DNA of 64,000 bases from an uncultured Flavobacteriales bacterium. GTDB taxonomy: Bacteria; Bacteroidota; Bacteroidia; Flavobacteriales_G; Salibacteraceae. The notes beneath the pieces are model-generated. The model ran no database searches. It saw nothing but the letters and a program-made list of their open reading frames with translations, and had not been told where the DNA came from. Location: positions 1 through 64,000 of the forward strand of contig CALSRJ010000005.1 of the NCBI GenBank assembly GCA_943788725.1. Direction: 5' to 3'. A program made the position numbers and the translations under genes. Positions 24,106 through 33,492 of this stretch are shown in pieces (within the stretch, counting starts at the first letter, position 1; the number at the start of each line of letters is the position of its first letter).

Positions 24106-26235
24106 ATGAAGTTTAAAGGCATTCAACTACTGCTATCGACCGCAGCCGCTATACTTTTTTGTTCCTATATTCTGTACGAAACGAGCGCAGAGAAAGGCGT
24201 CTCTCTAAATTCCACAGATCAAGTTAAAGACAAAGTCTTGATGGAGGTGCTTATGCAAAGCCTGAAGAGCAACCACATGGCTCCCAGAAACATTGACGAT
24301 GCCTTTTCCAAAGATGTTTTCACCCTCTACTTGGAGCGTCTTGACTACAACAAGCGCTTTCTGCTATCGGAGGACATCGATGCGCTTAAGAAGTTTGAAA
24401 CTGCCATTGATGATCAGATCATCGGCGGCGACTACACCTTTTTCAACCTGAGCCACGAGCTTTTCATGCGTCGCACAAAAGAAGCCCGAGATTACTATAC
24501 CACCATTTTGGAAGAGCCCTTTGACTTCTCCAAAAAGGAATCACTCGAGCTCGATGAAGAAAAGAGACCCTACTTCAAAACGCGTGAAGACTTGGAGTCC
24601 TTTTGGTTCAAAAACCTGAAGTACGAAGCCCTAACTCGGATACATGAAATGGAGAGGAAACAGGAAAAGGCTTCAGAGGAGAATGATACGCTCACTATCA
24701 TGTCATTCGATGATATGGAAGCCAAGGCGCGCAAGAACATGTTGAAGAGCAATGATCGGTTTTTCGACCGTCTAGAAAAATGGGATCGTGAGGACTTGAA
24801 AGAAATCTACTTGAACGCCATCATGAACGTCTTCGGCCCACATACAGGATACTTCCCTCCCAAAGACAAGGAAAACTTTGACATTTCAATGAGCGGACAG
24901 TTGGAAGGAATTGGAGCTCAGCTGCAAGAAAAAGATGGCTACATCAAAGTGGTCAACATTGTACCCGGCAGCCCGTCCTATTTGCAAGGTGAGTTGGAAG
25001 AAGGTGACCTGATACTGAAGGTAGCCCAAGAGGGAGAGTCGCCTGTAGACATTACCGATACGCGCATAGACGACGCGGTCAAATTGATTCGCGGACCCAA
25101 AGGAACCAAGGTCTTGCTTACGGTGAAAAAGTTAAACGGTTTGATCAAAGAGATCCCCATTGTGCGCGATGTAGTTGTATTGGCAGAGACCTATGCGAAG
25201 TCTGCTGTGATCGAAGAAAATGGCGTGAAGGTGGGTTACATCCGCCTGCCGAAATTTTATGCCGACTTCAACAAACTCGGTGGGCGCTCAGCTGCGGCCG
25301 ATGTAAAAACTGAACTCTTAAAATTAAAGGCAGAAGGGGTTGATGGTGTAGTTCTTGACCTGCGAGGAAATGGAGGAGGGTCGCTGCGAGATGCAATTGA
25401 AATGACCGGACACTTTATTGAAAGTGGTCCCGTGGTGCAGGTAAAAGGGCGGTTCTCGCGCGCTGACATCATGCGTGATAACGACAAGGAGGTTGTATAC
25501 GATGGTCCTCTTGTGGTGATGATGAATCATTTCAGCGCTTCAGCTTCCGAGATTTTAGCCGCCGCTATTCAGGACTACGACCGGGGAATCATCATGGGTT
25601 CAAATTCATCCTTCGGGAAGGGAACGGTACAGCGTTTTTACGAACTAGACAGAAGCCTGAACGCTTCCTATACCCAATACCGTCCGCTTGGAGCTGTGAA
25701 GATTACAACACAAAAATTCTACCGTATCAATGGTGGGGCAACGCAACTCAGAGGCGTTACTTCTGACATTGAATTCCCAACCCAGTACCGTTACATCGAT
25801 ATGGGAGAAAAAGAACAAGAATTTGTAATGGAATGGGATGAAATCCAGCCCGCCCCATACAATGTTTGGAAACCTTCCTATTCCGAGAAGGATGTTGTTA
25901 AAAGAAGCGCGGATCGAATTCAGGCAAGTCAAGCATTCATGAAAATTGAGGAAAATGCACTTCGCTTAAAGGCTCAAAGAGATGAAACCCAAGTTTCTCT
26001 CAACTACGAGGAGTTTTCCCAAAAACAAAAAGAGCTTGATGCCCAAGAGGACGTCTTTGATCAACTGATGGATGAACTCGAGCTCGGGTTGAATGTGACC
26101 AATGTAGCCGCTGACCTAGAAGCGATAGGCGGTGATTCGGTGAAGGCCGAGATCAATGAACGCTGGATCAAAAAGCTCAACAATGACCTGATGCTTGACG
26201 AGGCAGTTCAAGTGATCGGCGACATGGGAAGCTGA
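24106..26235 (+). CDS. prc: Carboxy-terminal-processing (tail-specific) protease, S41 family
   Basis: A periplasmic protease that trims C-termini of envelope proteins and murein hydrolases. The 709-residue product has an N-terminal hydrophobic anchor or signal (LLSTAAAILFCSYILY), a helical N-terminal domain, a PDZ domain near residues 265-350 (IGAQLQEKDGYIKVVNIVPG), and the S41 core with the Ser nucleophile in NHFSASASEILAAAIQDY and the Lys in SNSSFGKGTVQRFYELD. A charged C-terminal helical domain follows, as in Escherichia coli Prc. It is slightly longer than that protein. It is divergent from the subtilase gene and converges with hflX, with no intergenic gap. Confidence 0.93.
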   Translation: MKFKGIQLLLSTAAAILFCSYILYETSAEKGVSLNSTDQVKDKVLMEVLMQSLKSNHMAPRNIDDAFSKDVFTLYLERLDYNKRFLLSEDIDALKKFETAIDDQIIGGDYTFFNLSHELFMRRTKEARDYYTTILEEPFDFSKKESLELDEEKRPYFKTREDLESFWFKNLKYEALTRIHEMERKQEKASEENDTLTIMSFDDMEAKARKNMLKSNDRFFDRLEKWDREDLKEIYLNAIMNVFGPHTGYFPPKDKENFDISMSGQLEGIGAQLQEKDGYIKVVNIVPGSPSYLQGELEEGDLILKVAQEGESPVDITDTRIDDAVKLIRGPKGTKVLLTVKKLNGLIKEIPIVRDVVVLAETYAKSAVIEENGVKVGYIRLPKFYADFNKLGGRSAAADVKTELLKLKAEGVDGVVLDLRGNGGGSLRDAIEMTGHFIESGPVVQVKGRFSRADIMRDNDKEVVYDGPLVVMMNHFSASASEILAAAIQDYDRGIIMGSNSSFGKGTVQRFYELDRSLNASYTQYRPLGAVKITTQKFYRINGGATQLRGVTSDIEFPTQYRYIDMGEKEQEFVMEWDEIQPAPYNVWKPSYSEKDVVKRSADRIQASQAFMKIEENALRLKAQRDETQVSLNYEEFSQKQKELDAQEDVFDQLMDELELGLNVTNVAADLEAIGGDSVKAEINERWIKKLNNDLMLDEAVQVIGDMGS

Positions 26236-27453
26236 TCAAGTTTGATCGGAAGGAAGGGGGTACAAGAAGCTGTTGTATGGAAACCGCTGAATGTGAATCT
26301 CTCGCACCTTGTCGTACAACATCTGCTTGAACTTCTCAAGGTTGATTTTTTCGTGGGCAGAAACGAAAATTGTCTGGTGATCTTGGCGTGCCATCCATGA
26401 CTTTTCGAGGTCTCCCAATCGTATCGCCGGTTTTACTTCGCCCTCCCATTTCCATTCTTCTTCCGGAGGCTCTGGGTAGAGGTCTACCTTATTGAACACA
26501 AGGATGGTCGGTTTGTCGATGGAGTCAATTTCTGCAAGGGTTTTTTCTACCGTTAAGATCTGATCTTCGAACTGCGGATGCGAAATGTCCACCACGTGTA
26601 AAAGGATGTCCGCTTCACGCACTTCGTCAAGCGTTGACTTGAACGATTCCACCAATTGATGCGGCAACTTCCGGATGAAACCTACTGTATCCGCCATTAA
26701 AAATGGAAGGTTTTCAATCACGACTTTCCGCACCGTCGTATCCAATGTTGCAAACAACTTATTCTCAGCAAACACCTCACTTTTTGAAATCAAGTTCATG
26801 ATAGTGGACTTGCCTACATTGGTATATCCCACCAGGGCAACACGCACCATGCTTCCCCTGTTACCGCGCTGCGTGCGCATTTGCTTATCGATCTTTTCCA
26901 GCTTCTTCTTGAGGATGGCGATCTGATTTCGAATCATCCTTCGATCCGTCTCAATTTCTTTTTCACCCGCACCGCCCCTTGTGGCCGTTCCTCCGCGCTG
27001 CCGTTCAAGGTGTGTCCACATCCTTGTCAATCGAGGGAGCAAGTACTCGTATCGCGCAAGCTCCACCTGAGTCTTCGACTGCGACGTTTGTGCGCGTGAT
27101 TGAAAGATGTCAAGTATAAGCAAGCTCCGATCGTAGATCTTGATTTTGAGCTCCTTTTCAATGTTGCGGATTTGAGAAGGGGTGAGGTCGTCATCAAACA
27201 CCACCACATCAATGTCATTGTCCTTCACATAGGTCTTGACATCGTTGAGCTTTCCGGAGCCTATGAAGGTTGCTGGATTTGGCATGTCCAATGTCTGGGT
27301 GAATTTCTTCACTGTCTTAAGCCCAAGGGTCGTTGCGAGAAACTCCAGTTCGTCTAGGTACTCCCCCAATTTCTCTGCAGACTGCTCGCGATGGGCCAAT
27401 CCTACAAGAACCGCACGCTCCACTTCACCTTTTGTAGAAAAGGGTTCTTTCAT
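26236..27453 (-). CDS. hflX: Ribosome-associated GTPase HflX
   Basis: HflX is a GTPase that splits stalled ribosomes and rescues 70S particles under stress. The 405-residue product has the HflX N-terminal domain (ATFIGSGKLNDVKTYVKDND and DDDLTPSQIRNIEKEL), the coiled-coil linker with the glycine-rich RQRGGTATRGGAGEKEIETD, and the G domain: P-loop GYTNVGKST, switch DTVGFIRKLPHQLVESFKST, and NKVDLYP. The C-terminal short domain ends in a polar tail. The start at 27453 is an ATG. Its stop meets the prc stop head to head, so no terminator space exists between the two. Confidence 0.95.
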   Translation of the reverse strand: MKEPFSTKGEVERAVLVGLAHREQSAEKLGEYLDELEFLATTLGLKTVKKFTQTLDMPNPATFIGSGKLNDVKTYVKDNDIDVVVFDDDLTPSQIRNIEKELKIKIYDRSLLILDIFQSRAQTSQSKTQVELARYEYLLPRLTRMWTHLERQRGGTATRGGAGEKEIETDRRMIRNQIAILKKKLEKIDKQMRTQRGNRGSMVRVALVGYTNVGKSTIMNLISKSEVFAENKLFATLDTTVRKVVIENLPFLMADTVGFIRKLPHQLVESFKSTLDEVREADILLHVVDISHPQFEDQILTVEKTLAEIDSIDKPTILVFNKVDLYPEPPEEEWKWEGEVKPAIRLGDLEKSWMARQDHQTIFVSAHEKINLEKFKQMLYDKVREIHIQRFPYNSFLYPLPSDQT

Positions 27454-27496
27454 GGTGTTGAATATGTAATCTGGTGGAACCTAATGGCGCTATCTC

Positions 27497-27946
27497 CTAG
27501 AACCAATTTCCAAATTCCTTTAAGAAAGGCCAAGGGATCATAACAAAGATGATTGCGATGGCGATGCCGTAGAAAATGGCAATCGTTCGGAATTTCTTTG
27601 TTGAATCTTCCTGCTTCTTTGACCTGCTGTATCCAACTGTGACTAGGGCAACAGCAATGATCATCATGGAAATGTGCTCAACGGCAAAGAATCGCATGGT
27701 GGCATCCTTCATCATACCTTCTTGCGAAAACAAAGCAAAACCCTTGGCGCCTAAGAAGTAAAGCAGAAGACCCACCAACAACTGAATGTGAGAGAGTATC
27801 AACCCTCCTAAGGCGAATAATTTACTCGACTTTTTGTAGGTTTTACCACTGCTTAAACCTATGAGAGCGTCAAACAACGCCAACAAAATAAACAGTAGAA
27901 CCAAGTATCGGAAAGAGCTGTGGATGTGATTAAGTCCTGCGATCAT
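27497..27946 (-). CDS. Small four-helix membrane protein, cytochrome-b-like annotation family
   Basis: A 149-residue protein starting MIAGLNHIHSSFRYLVLL, with four hydrophobic helices (residues roughly 12-30, 42-65, 80-105 and 120-142). Bacteroidota homologues are usually labelled cytochrome B-like because histidines sit in the helices (H8, H45, H84 seem conserved in position), but no heme-binding proof exists in the sequence. The ATG at 27946 is favoured over an upstream in-frame start at 28060 because a TAnnTTTG box lies between them. It shares a short region with the divergent amidohydrolase gene on the other strand. Confidence 0.68.
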   Translation of the reverse strand: MIAGLNHIHSSFRYLVLLFILLALFDALIGLSSGKTYKKSSKLFALGGLILSHIQLLVGLLLYFLGAKGFALFSQEGMMKDATMRFFAVEHISMMIIAVALVTVGYSRSKKQEDSTKKFRTIAIFYGIAIAIIFVMIPWPFLKEFGNWF

Positions 27947-27963
27947 GTCATTGAATTGGGCCA

Positions 27964-27971
27964 CAAAAGTA
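27964..27971 (-). promoter_or_regulatory. -7 promoter box (TACTTTTG) of the small membrane-protein gene
   Basis: On the minus strand it matches TAnnTTTG and ends 17 bp before the ATG at 27946. Confidence 0.6.
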
Positions 27972-28061
27972 TGCGGCCTGCACGTCATCGCCAAAGCGTA
28001 TGTGAACAAGCCTGTTCTTAAACCATTTTTCAACGCCAACAGTTTGCTTGGCGAACGCAAT

Positions 28062-28069
28062 TAACTTTG
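28062..28069 (+). promoter_or_regulatory. -7 promoter box (TAACTTTG) of the amidohydrolase gene
   Basis: It matches TAnnTTTG and lies only 9 bp before the ATG at 28079, so the mRNA leader should be extremely short. Confidence 0.6.
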
Positions 28070-28078
28070 GCGACTTAT

Positions 28079-31000
28079 ATGAAGCATCCCCTCCTTCTTC
28101 TCGGCATTCTACTCTGGCCCATTATTTCCTTGGCTCAAGAGACACACCCCGTCAACGGTGTTCATGATGTGCGCATGGTCTACCATGCATTTACGAACGC
28201 GAGGGTCCATGTTTCGCCGGATCAAACGATGGATGCGGCTACCTTGCTCGTTCAAGATGGTCGCGTGATCGCCTGTGGTACGGCTATTGAAATTCCCGCA
28301 GGCACTGTTGTACATGACTGTGCGGGACAGACCATCTATCCCTCCTTCATCGATGCGTACGCCGGCTTCAATTACACCAAGCCCAAGCGCGATGATAAAA
28401 AGTCTCCATCTGTAGTCAATACAGCGAGCAATTGGAACCCTGCGATCCATCCTGAGTTTCAATTCACGCCCACCTTTCCAATCGACAAAAAGATAAAGGA
28501 AGACTGGTTGGCGGGAGGCATCGGAGTGGTGAACGTGCACGAACGAGATGGCATCATGCGCGGAACAGGCGCTTTATTCCACATCGGAATCGACCAAGCC
28601 AACCTATCGACAATTCTTCCTCACAGCACTTCGCACTTCAGTTTTAGCAAAGGCAGCAGCACGTTCGACTATCCAAGTTCTCACATCGGCGCGATCGCTT
28701 TGTTTCGGCAAACGATGCTTGACGCTCAGTGGTATGGATCTTCATCGCCTCGCAAAGAAATCAACGCTTCGCTCAACGCTTTGAATAATGAGAACCTAGC
28801 TCCTAGCATCTTCGAATTGAGGGATGAACTATCCTATCGAAACGTCGCCGACTTAGCAATTGAATTCGACAAAACATTCATCCTGAAGGGAAACGGCAAA
28901 GAATACTTGATCCGAGAGCATCTCGGGGCCCCTCAGAAAATCATTGTCCCCACCGCCTTTCCAAAGCCTTATGATATCAAGGACCCACTCGATGCCAGGA
29001 TGGTCTCCTTGGAGCAGCTAAAACACTGGGAGGCGGCGCCTTTCAATCCCTACTTCTTGACTACCGCTGGACATGCCATCGCCTTGACGAGAGATACCAT
29101 TCGTTCGCACAAGGCTTTTATTGCTGGTCTGAAAAAGATCACACAATCTGGCTTGAGCCATGCGCAGGTGCTTGCTGGGCTGACTACTTCTCCTGCGAGC
29201 TTTTTGCATGTACAAGATCAGGTCGGTACGCTCGAACCCGGTAAGCTAGCGAATTTCTTTCTGTCCAATGGCGACTTTACGGATGACGGTTTCAAGGTAA
29301 TAGCGCACTGGAGCAAAGGAGTGAAGGTATACGATACACCAGAGGTTAACACAGGGCTAATTGGGTCTTACAACCTAGTGATCGAGCAGGATGACTACCT
29401 GCTCAACCTAAAAACGATCGATGAAAAAGGGGTAAAAGCTACCGTCAAGCCAAAGGGAAGCGAGGCGGCCTTCGAAACCCGGGTCGAGATTACCAACGAG
29501 CTGATCACCATTGTGATCATGGAGGGTGAAGACAAGCCTTCCTTGCTTTATCAACTCACGGGCAAGTTTAGCCTAGGTGGAACAATCGCAGACGGCAAAG
29601 GCACGGATAAAGAAGGGAGGTGGGTCTCTTGGGCCGCGGTGAAAGATCGAAAGTCCGCGACCGAATCTGAGCGTTCAGAAGCGACCTCGGCAGACAGCAA
29701 CAGCATGCTATCCATCCCAAGGCTCTCGCACCCCAATCGTGCTTTTGGGTGGGACAGTCTTCCAACAGAAAACTCCTTCGTTATTACAAACGCAGTGGTG
29801 TGGACTTGTGCTGACACCGGAAGACTAGAACAGGCAGACATCTGGGTGGAAAATGGAAAGATCAAGACGGTAGGAAGTGGTGTTTTATATCCCTCCTCCC
29901 TCAAACGCATCGATGCCAAGGGTAGGCATGTGACACCTGGCATGATCGATGAGCATTCGCACATAGCGTTGCGTGGCGGGGTAAATGAATGGGCGCAAGC
30001 TTCCTCTGCGGAAGTGCGTATCAAGGACGCAATCGACCCCTCATCGATTCATATTTACCGGCAATTAGGCGGCGGGGTAACCGCTGCTCAATTGCTCCAT
30101 GGTTCTGCTAATCCAATAGGAGGACAGAGCGCGTTGATCAAGCTAAAGTGGGGCGCCGGCGCGGAGGAAATGTTGATCGACGACGCTGTGGGCTTCATCA
30201 AGTTTGCGCTTGGAGAAAACGTAAAACGGTCCAACACCCCCGACCCAAAGGGCCGGTTTCCGCTGACCCGAATGGGGGTAGAACAAACGTACGTAGACGC
30301 TTTCACGCGGGCCCAAGAATATGCCTCAGCGGCCGCGGCTTCAGTCCGGACTGAAACGAAAGGTAGGGCCAAAGCAAGCATCACTGCTCACGCTCAAAGA
30401 AGAGACCTTCAATTAGAGCCGCTTGTTGAAATTCTGAACAAAGAACGCTTCATCACATGCCACTCCTATGTACAGTCCGAAATCTTAATGCTGATGCAGG
30501 TAGCCGACTCTTTCGGGTTTAAGGTGAACACCTACACCCACATTTTAGAGGGGTATAAAGTGGCCCCTCAAATGGTAGAACACGGCGTAGGAGGGTCAAC
30601 GTTTTCAGATTGGTGGGCCTATAAATACGAAGTCTCAGATGCCATCCCTTACAACGCGGCCATCATGACGAAAGCGGGCGTAACAACCGCCATCAATTCT
30701 GACGACGCAGAAATGGGAAGGCGATTGAATCAAGAAGCCGCTAAATCCATCAAATATGGTGGTATGAGTGAAGAACAGGCCCTCAACATGGTCACAATCA
30801 ATCCAGCGCGCTTACTTCATTTGGACCATCGTATGGGAAGCATAGAGGCGGGTAAAGATGCCGACCTCGTCATTTGGAGCGGCCACCCTCTATCGGTATA
30901 CTCCCACCCCGACCAAACATACATCGAGGGCATAAAATACTTCGATGCCAACGATCAGCAACGCATGCAAACGGCCATTGCGGTGGAGCGAACACGCATC

Positions 31001-31108
31001 ATTGAAAAAATGCTTCAAGTCAAGGGGCAAAAGAAGCAAGCCATTCAAGCAAAAGAAGACAAGCAATACCACTGCGATACCATCATTGAAAACTACGACC
31101 AAGAATGA
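28079..31108 (+). CDS. Exported double-module amidohydrolase
   Basis: A 1009-residue protein with a signal peptide (HPLLLLGILLWPIISLAQ). It contains two amidohydrolase-like modules. In the N-terminal one (residues about 30-430) the strand that should carry the metal-binding HxH reads YPSFIDAYAGFN, so the metal ligands are missing, while the closing motif TLEPGKLANFFLSNGDF is kept. The C-terminal module (about 560-960) is complete: GMIDEHSHIALRGG, ITCHSYVQSEI, YTHILEGYK, NSDDAEM and the closing IEAGKDADLVIWSG. It is an imidazolonepropionase-like hydrolase of unknown substrate, acting outside the cytoplasm. The ATG at 28079 starts at the signal peptide. It overlaps the next amidohydrolase-like gene by 4 bp. 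Confidence 0.85.
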   Translation: MKHPLLLLGILLWPIISLAQETHPVNGVHDVRMVYHAFTNARVHVSPDQTMDAATLLVQDGRVIACGTAIEIPAGTVVHDCAGQTIYPSFIDAYAGFNYTKPKRDDKKSPSVVNTASNWNPAIHPEFQFTPTFPIDKKIKEDWLAGGIGVVNVHERDGIMRGTGALFHIGIDQANLSTILPHSTSHFSFSKGSSTFDYPSSHIGAIALFRQTMLDAQWYGSSSPRKEINASLNALNNENLAPSIFELRDELSYRNVADLAIEFDKTFILKGNGKEYLIREHLGAPQKIIVPTAFPKPYDIKDPLDARMVSLEQLKHWEAAPFNPYFLTTAGHAIALTRDTIRSHKAFIAGLKKITQSGLSHAQVLAGLTTSPASFLHVQDQVGTLEPGKLANFFLSNGDFTDDGFKVIAHWSKGVKVYDTPEVNTGLIGSYNLVIEQDDYLLNLKTIDEKGVKATVKPKGSEAAFETRVEITNELITIVIMEGEDKPSLLYQLTGKFSLGGTIADGKGTDKEGRWVSWAAVKDRKSATESERSEATSADSNSMLSIPRLSHPNRAFGWDSLPTENSFVITNAVVWTCADTGRLEQADIWVENGKIKTVGSGVLYPSSLKRIDAKGRHVTPGMIDEHSHIALRGGVNEWAQASSAEVRIKDAIDPSSIHIYRQLGGGVTAAQLLHGSANPIGGQSALIKLKWGAGAEEMLIDDAVGFIKFALGENVKRSNTPDPKGRFPLTRMGVEQTYVDAFTRAQEYASAAAASVRTETKGRAKASITAHAQRRDLQLEPLVEILNKERFITCHSYVQSEILMLMQVADSFGFKVNTYTHILEGYKVAPQMVEHGVGGSTFSDWWAYKYEVSDAIPYNAAIMTKAGVTTAINSDDAEMGRRLNQEAAKSIKYGGMSEEQALNMVTINPARLLHLDHRMGSIEAGKDADLVIWSGHPLSVYSHPDQTYIEGIKYFDANDQQRMQTAIAVERTRIIEKMLQVKGQKKQAIQAKEDKQYHCDTIIENYDQE

Positions 31109-32418
31109 AGTCGCTCATCCATATCGTCTTACTCACCTTCATCTCTGGATGTTTGCTGGGGCAAACCCCCACACCTGGTTCGGGATCGAATCAGCGCATT
31201 TTGATTCGTTACGCCACTGCCCACATCGGCAACGGTGAGGTCTTAGATAACGCTTACTTAGAAGTCCAAAACGGTGAGTTCTCTCGCGTGGCCAATGGCA
31301 ATACTTCACGGATCAATGAGTCTGATTACGACATGATCATAGACGCCGAGGGGAAACACATCTTTCCCGGCTTTGTGGTCATGGATAGTCGCCTTGGCTT
31401 GACCGAGATCGACCAAGTGAACGCGACGCATGATTTCAATGAAACGGGCGACCTTCTTCCTAACGTCCGCTCACTTCCCGCCTTTAATGCGGAATCCAAA
31501 ATCATTGCTACCGTCAGAACGAATGGTGTCTTGATGGGTCAAATTGCCCCCAAGGGCGGTACCATCTCAGGAAGCTCTTCTTTGGTTCATTTTGATGGGT
31601 GGAACTGGCAAGACGCCACTGTCAGAGCAGACGAAGGGGTATACATGAACTGGCCCCAGCGCTATCGACAAACAGGATGGTGGGCTGAGCCGGGCCCCGT
31701 CAAGACGAACAAGAAATACCAAGCATCTCTTTTAGCCGTGCATGCCTATTTTGAGGAGGCTAAGGCCTACCAAGCTTTGACGAGCAAACATCCCGAAAAC
31801 TTGCGCTTCGAGGCCTTGGCGGATATCATTGCGGGGACTGCCCGCCTCTACATTCGGGCCAATTGGGCGCGTGATATTCTCGATGCAGTGCAGTTTGTGC
31901 GCAAATACGAACTGAAAAAGGTAACGATCGTTGGTGGGGCAGAGGCGCATTTGGTAACGACTGAGTTGAGGGAAAACAACATTTCGGTCGTCATTGATCG
32001 CGTTCATAAACTCCCTATTCATCCAGACGCCCCTATAGATGAGCCTTATTGGCTTGCGGGAAAGTTGGTGAGTGAGGGCGTGCTGGTGGCCTTTGCAACC
32101 AATGGTGATATGGAGGCGATGTTGAGTCGAAACCTTCCTTTCCAAGCGGGCACTGCTGTACATTATGGATTGCCGTATGAAGAAGCTATTCGCTGTTTAA
32201 CGCAAACTCCAGCTAAGTTGGTAGGGGTAGAAGAGCGCTACGGAACCTTGGAGCCTGGAAAGTCAGCTACCTTTTTCATCTCGGAAGGAGATCCGTTGGA
32301 CATGATAACAAACCGAGTGACACAAGCCTTTATTGCAGGCAAGGAGATCGACCTGACCAATCACCAGACCGAGCTATACCATAAGTTCTCAGAAAAGCAC
32401 GGCCAAAAGACTCAGTAG
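31105..32418 (+). CDS. Amidohydrolase-like exported protein lacking the metal motif
   Basis: A 437-residue protein that starts inside the stop codon of the previous amidohydrolase (ATGA overlap) and is clearly co-translated with it. It has a signal sequence with a lipobox-like FISGC at residue 16, so it could be a lipoprotein. The amidohydrolase fold is recognisable from HIFPGFVVMDSRLGLTEID, GSSSLVHFDGWNWQDA and the closing YGTLEPGKSATFFISEGDP. The HxH motif after the PG turn is missing (VMDSRLG), as in the N-terminal module of its neighbour. It may be a structural or regulatory partner rather than an enzyme; this is inference. Confidence 0.8.
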   Translation: MKSLIHIVLLTFISGCLLGQTPTPGSGSNQRILIRYATAHIGNGEVLDNAYLEVQNGEFSRVANGNTSRINESDYDMIIDAEGKHIFPGFVVMDSRLGLTEIDQVNATHDFNETGDLLPNVRSLPAFNAESKIIATVRTNGVLMGQIAPKGGTISGSSSLVHFDGWNWQDATVRADEGVYMNWPQRYRQTGWWAEPGPVKTNKKYQASLLAVHAYFEEAKAYQALTSKHPENLRFEALADIIAGTARLYIRANWARDILDAVQFVRKYELKKVTIVGGAEAHLVTTELRENNISVVIDRVHKLPIHPDAPIDEPYWLAGKLVSEGVLVAFATNGDMEAMLSRNLPFQAGTAVHYGLPYEEAIRCLTQTPAKLVGVEERYGTLEPGKSATFFISEGDPLDMITNRVTQAFIAGKEIDLTNHQTELYHKFSEKHGQKTQ

Positions 32419-33380
32419 CCTAAGACCTTTCGCACCCTTTCTAATGTCACAGAACCCACCTGTCTAGCTTTTTCAGCACCCTTGGATAGTTCAGAATCCA
32501 ATGCCGACCTATCGCTCATCCAGCGGTCGAATTCTACTCTTTCCGCTGCAAATTGATCCATAAGGAGTTCTAACAGGGCGCTCTTTGCGTGCCCATAACC
32601 GAACCCACCCGCTTTATACTTCTTGCGCATCTCAGCCGACTGCTCATCGGTGCCCATAAGGGCATATAATGCAAACACATTGCAGGTGTCTGGATTTTTC
32701 GGTTTTTCAAGGGGTGTACTATCAGTAATGATGCTCATCACTTGTTTCTTCAATTGCTTTTCCGGAAGAAACACATTGAGGAAGTTGTTGTAGCTCTTGC
32801 TCATTTTTCTCCCATCCGTTCCTGGTACGATCATTACTCGCTCGTCAAAGGAAGCCTCAGGCAGGACCAACACTTCTCCGTATCGGTGATTGAAAGCCCC
32901 CGCTATATCACGCGTCATCTCCAGGTGTTGTTGCTGGTCTTTTCCCACCGGAACAAAGTCGGCGTCGTATAAAACAATATCAGCCGCCATCAATACAGGA
33001 TAAGTGAAGAGTCCCGCATTCACGTCGCTCAGGTTTTCGCTTTTATCCTTGAAGCTGTGCGCGTTGCCCAGCATTGGGAATGGAGTAAAGCAGTTGAGGT
33101 GCCACATCAACTCTGTCACCTCTGGCACATCGCTTTGGCGATAGAAGACGTTGCTCTCGGTATCCAAACCAAAAGCCAACCAGGCCGCCGCCACACCATA
33201 CGTGTTCTCGCGAATCAGTTCCGCGTCCTTAATCGCGGTCAAAGAATGTAGGTTGGCAATGAAAAAGAAGGCTTCGTGTTGAGGGTCTTTAGACATCGCA
33301 ATGCCTGGTTTGATCGCCCCCAGGATGTTGCCCAAATGGGGCACGCCCGTCGCCTGAATGCCTGTAAGAATCCTCGCCAT
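32412..33380 (-). CDS. trpS: Tryptophan--tRNA ligase
   Basis: A class I aminoacyl-tRNA synthetase that charges tRNA-Trp. The 322-residue product has the HIGH-like ARILTGIQATGVPHLGN at the N-terminus, the GKDQQQHLEMTRDIA substrate segment and the KMSKS motif in GTDGRKMSKSYNN. The length fits the bacterial short TrpRS. The ATG at 33380 is chosen because the family starts at this point and a promoter box lies 15 bp upstream; the longer TTG frame starts before the promoter. It ends convergently, overlapping the amidohydrolase-like gene by 7 bp. Confidence 0.95.
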   Translation of the reverse strand: MARILTGIQATGVPHLGNILGAIKPGIAMSKDPQHEAFFFIANLHSLTAIKDAELIRENTYGVAAAWLAFGLDTESNVFYRQSDVPEVTELMWHLNCFTPFPMLGNAHSFKDKSENLSDVNAGLFTYPVLMAADIVLYDADFVPVGKDQQQHLEMTRDIAGAFNHRYGEVLVLPEASFDERVMIVPGTDGRKMSKSYNNFLNVFLPEKQLKKQVMSIITDSTPLEKPKNPDTCNVFALYALMGTDEQSAEMRKKYKAGGFGYGHAKSALLELLMDQFAAERVEFDRWMSDRSALDSELSKGAEKARQVGSVTLERVRKVLGY

Positions 33381-33395
33381 CAGTAAATTTTTGCC

Positions 33396-33403
33396 CAAAT
33401 GTA
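33396..33403 (-). promoter_or_regulatory. -7 promoter box (TACATTTG) of trpS
   Basis: On the minus strand it matches TAnnTTTG and ends 15 bp before the trpS start. Confidence 0.6.
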
Positions 33404-33479
33404 ACGGTGATCTATTGAATTGTGCCTTTGCGCTGGTTGATTCCCTTCAAAACTTGACTTCTCACCGTTCAAATCGACA

Positions 33480-33487
33480 TACCTTTG
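33480..33487 (+). promoter_or_regulatory. -7 promoter box (TACCTTTG) of the acyltransferase gene
   Basis: It matches TAnnTTTG and lies 5 bp before the ATG at 33493. A CTTGAC about 23 bp upstream is a possible -33 element. The transcript would be nearly leaderless. Confidence 0.6.
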
Positions 33488-33492
33488 CGCGA

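Noticed and set aside
23992-24126. N-terminal extension of the subtilase
   Set aside because: The 45 extra residues precede a clear signal peptide and overlap the divergent prc gene start.
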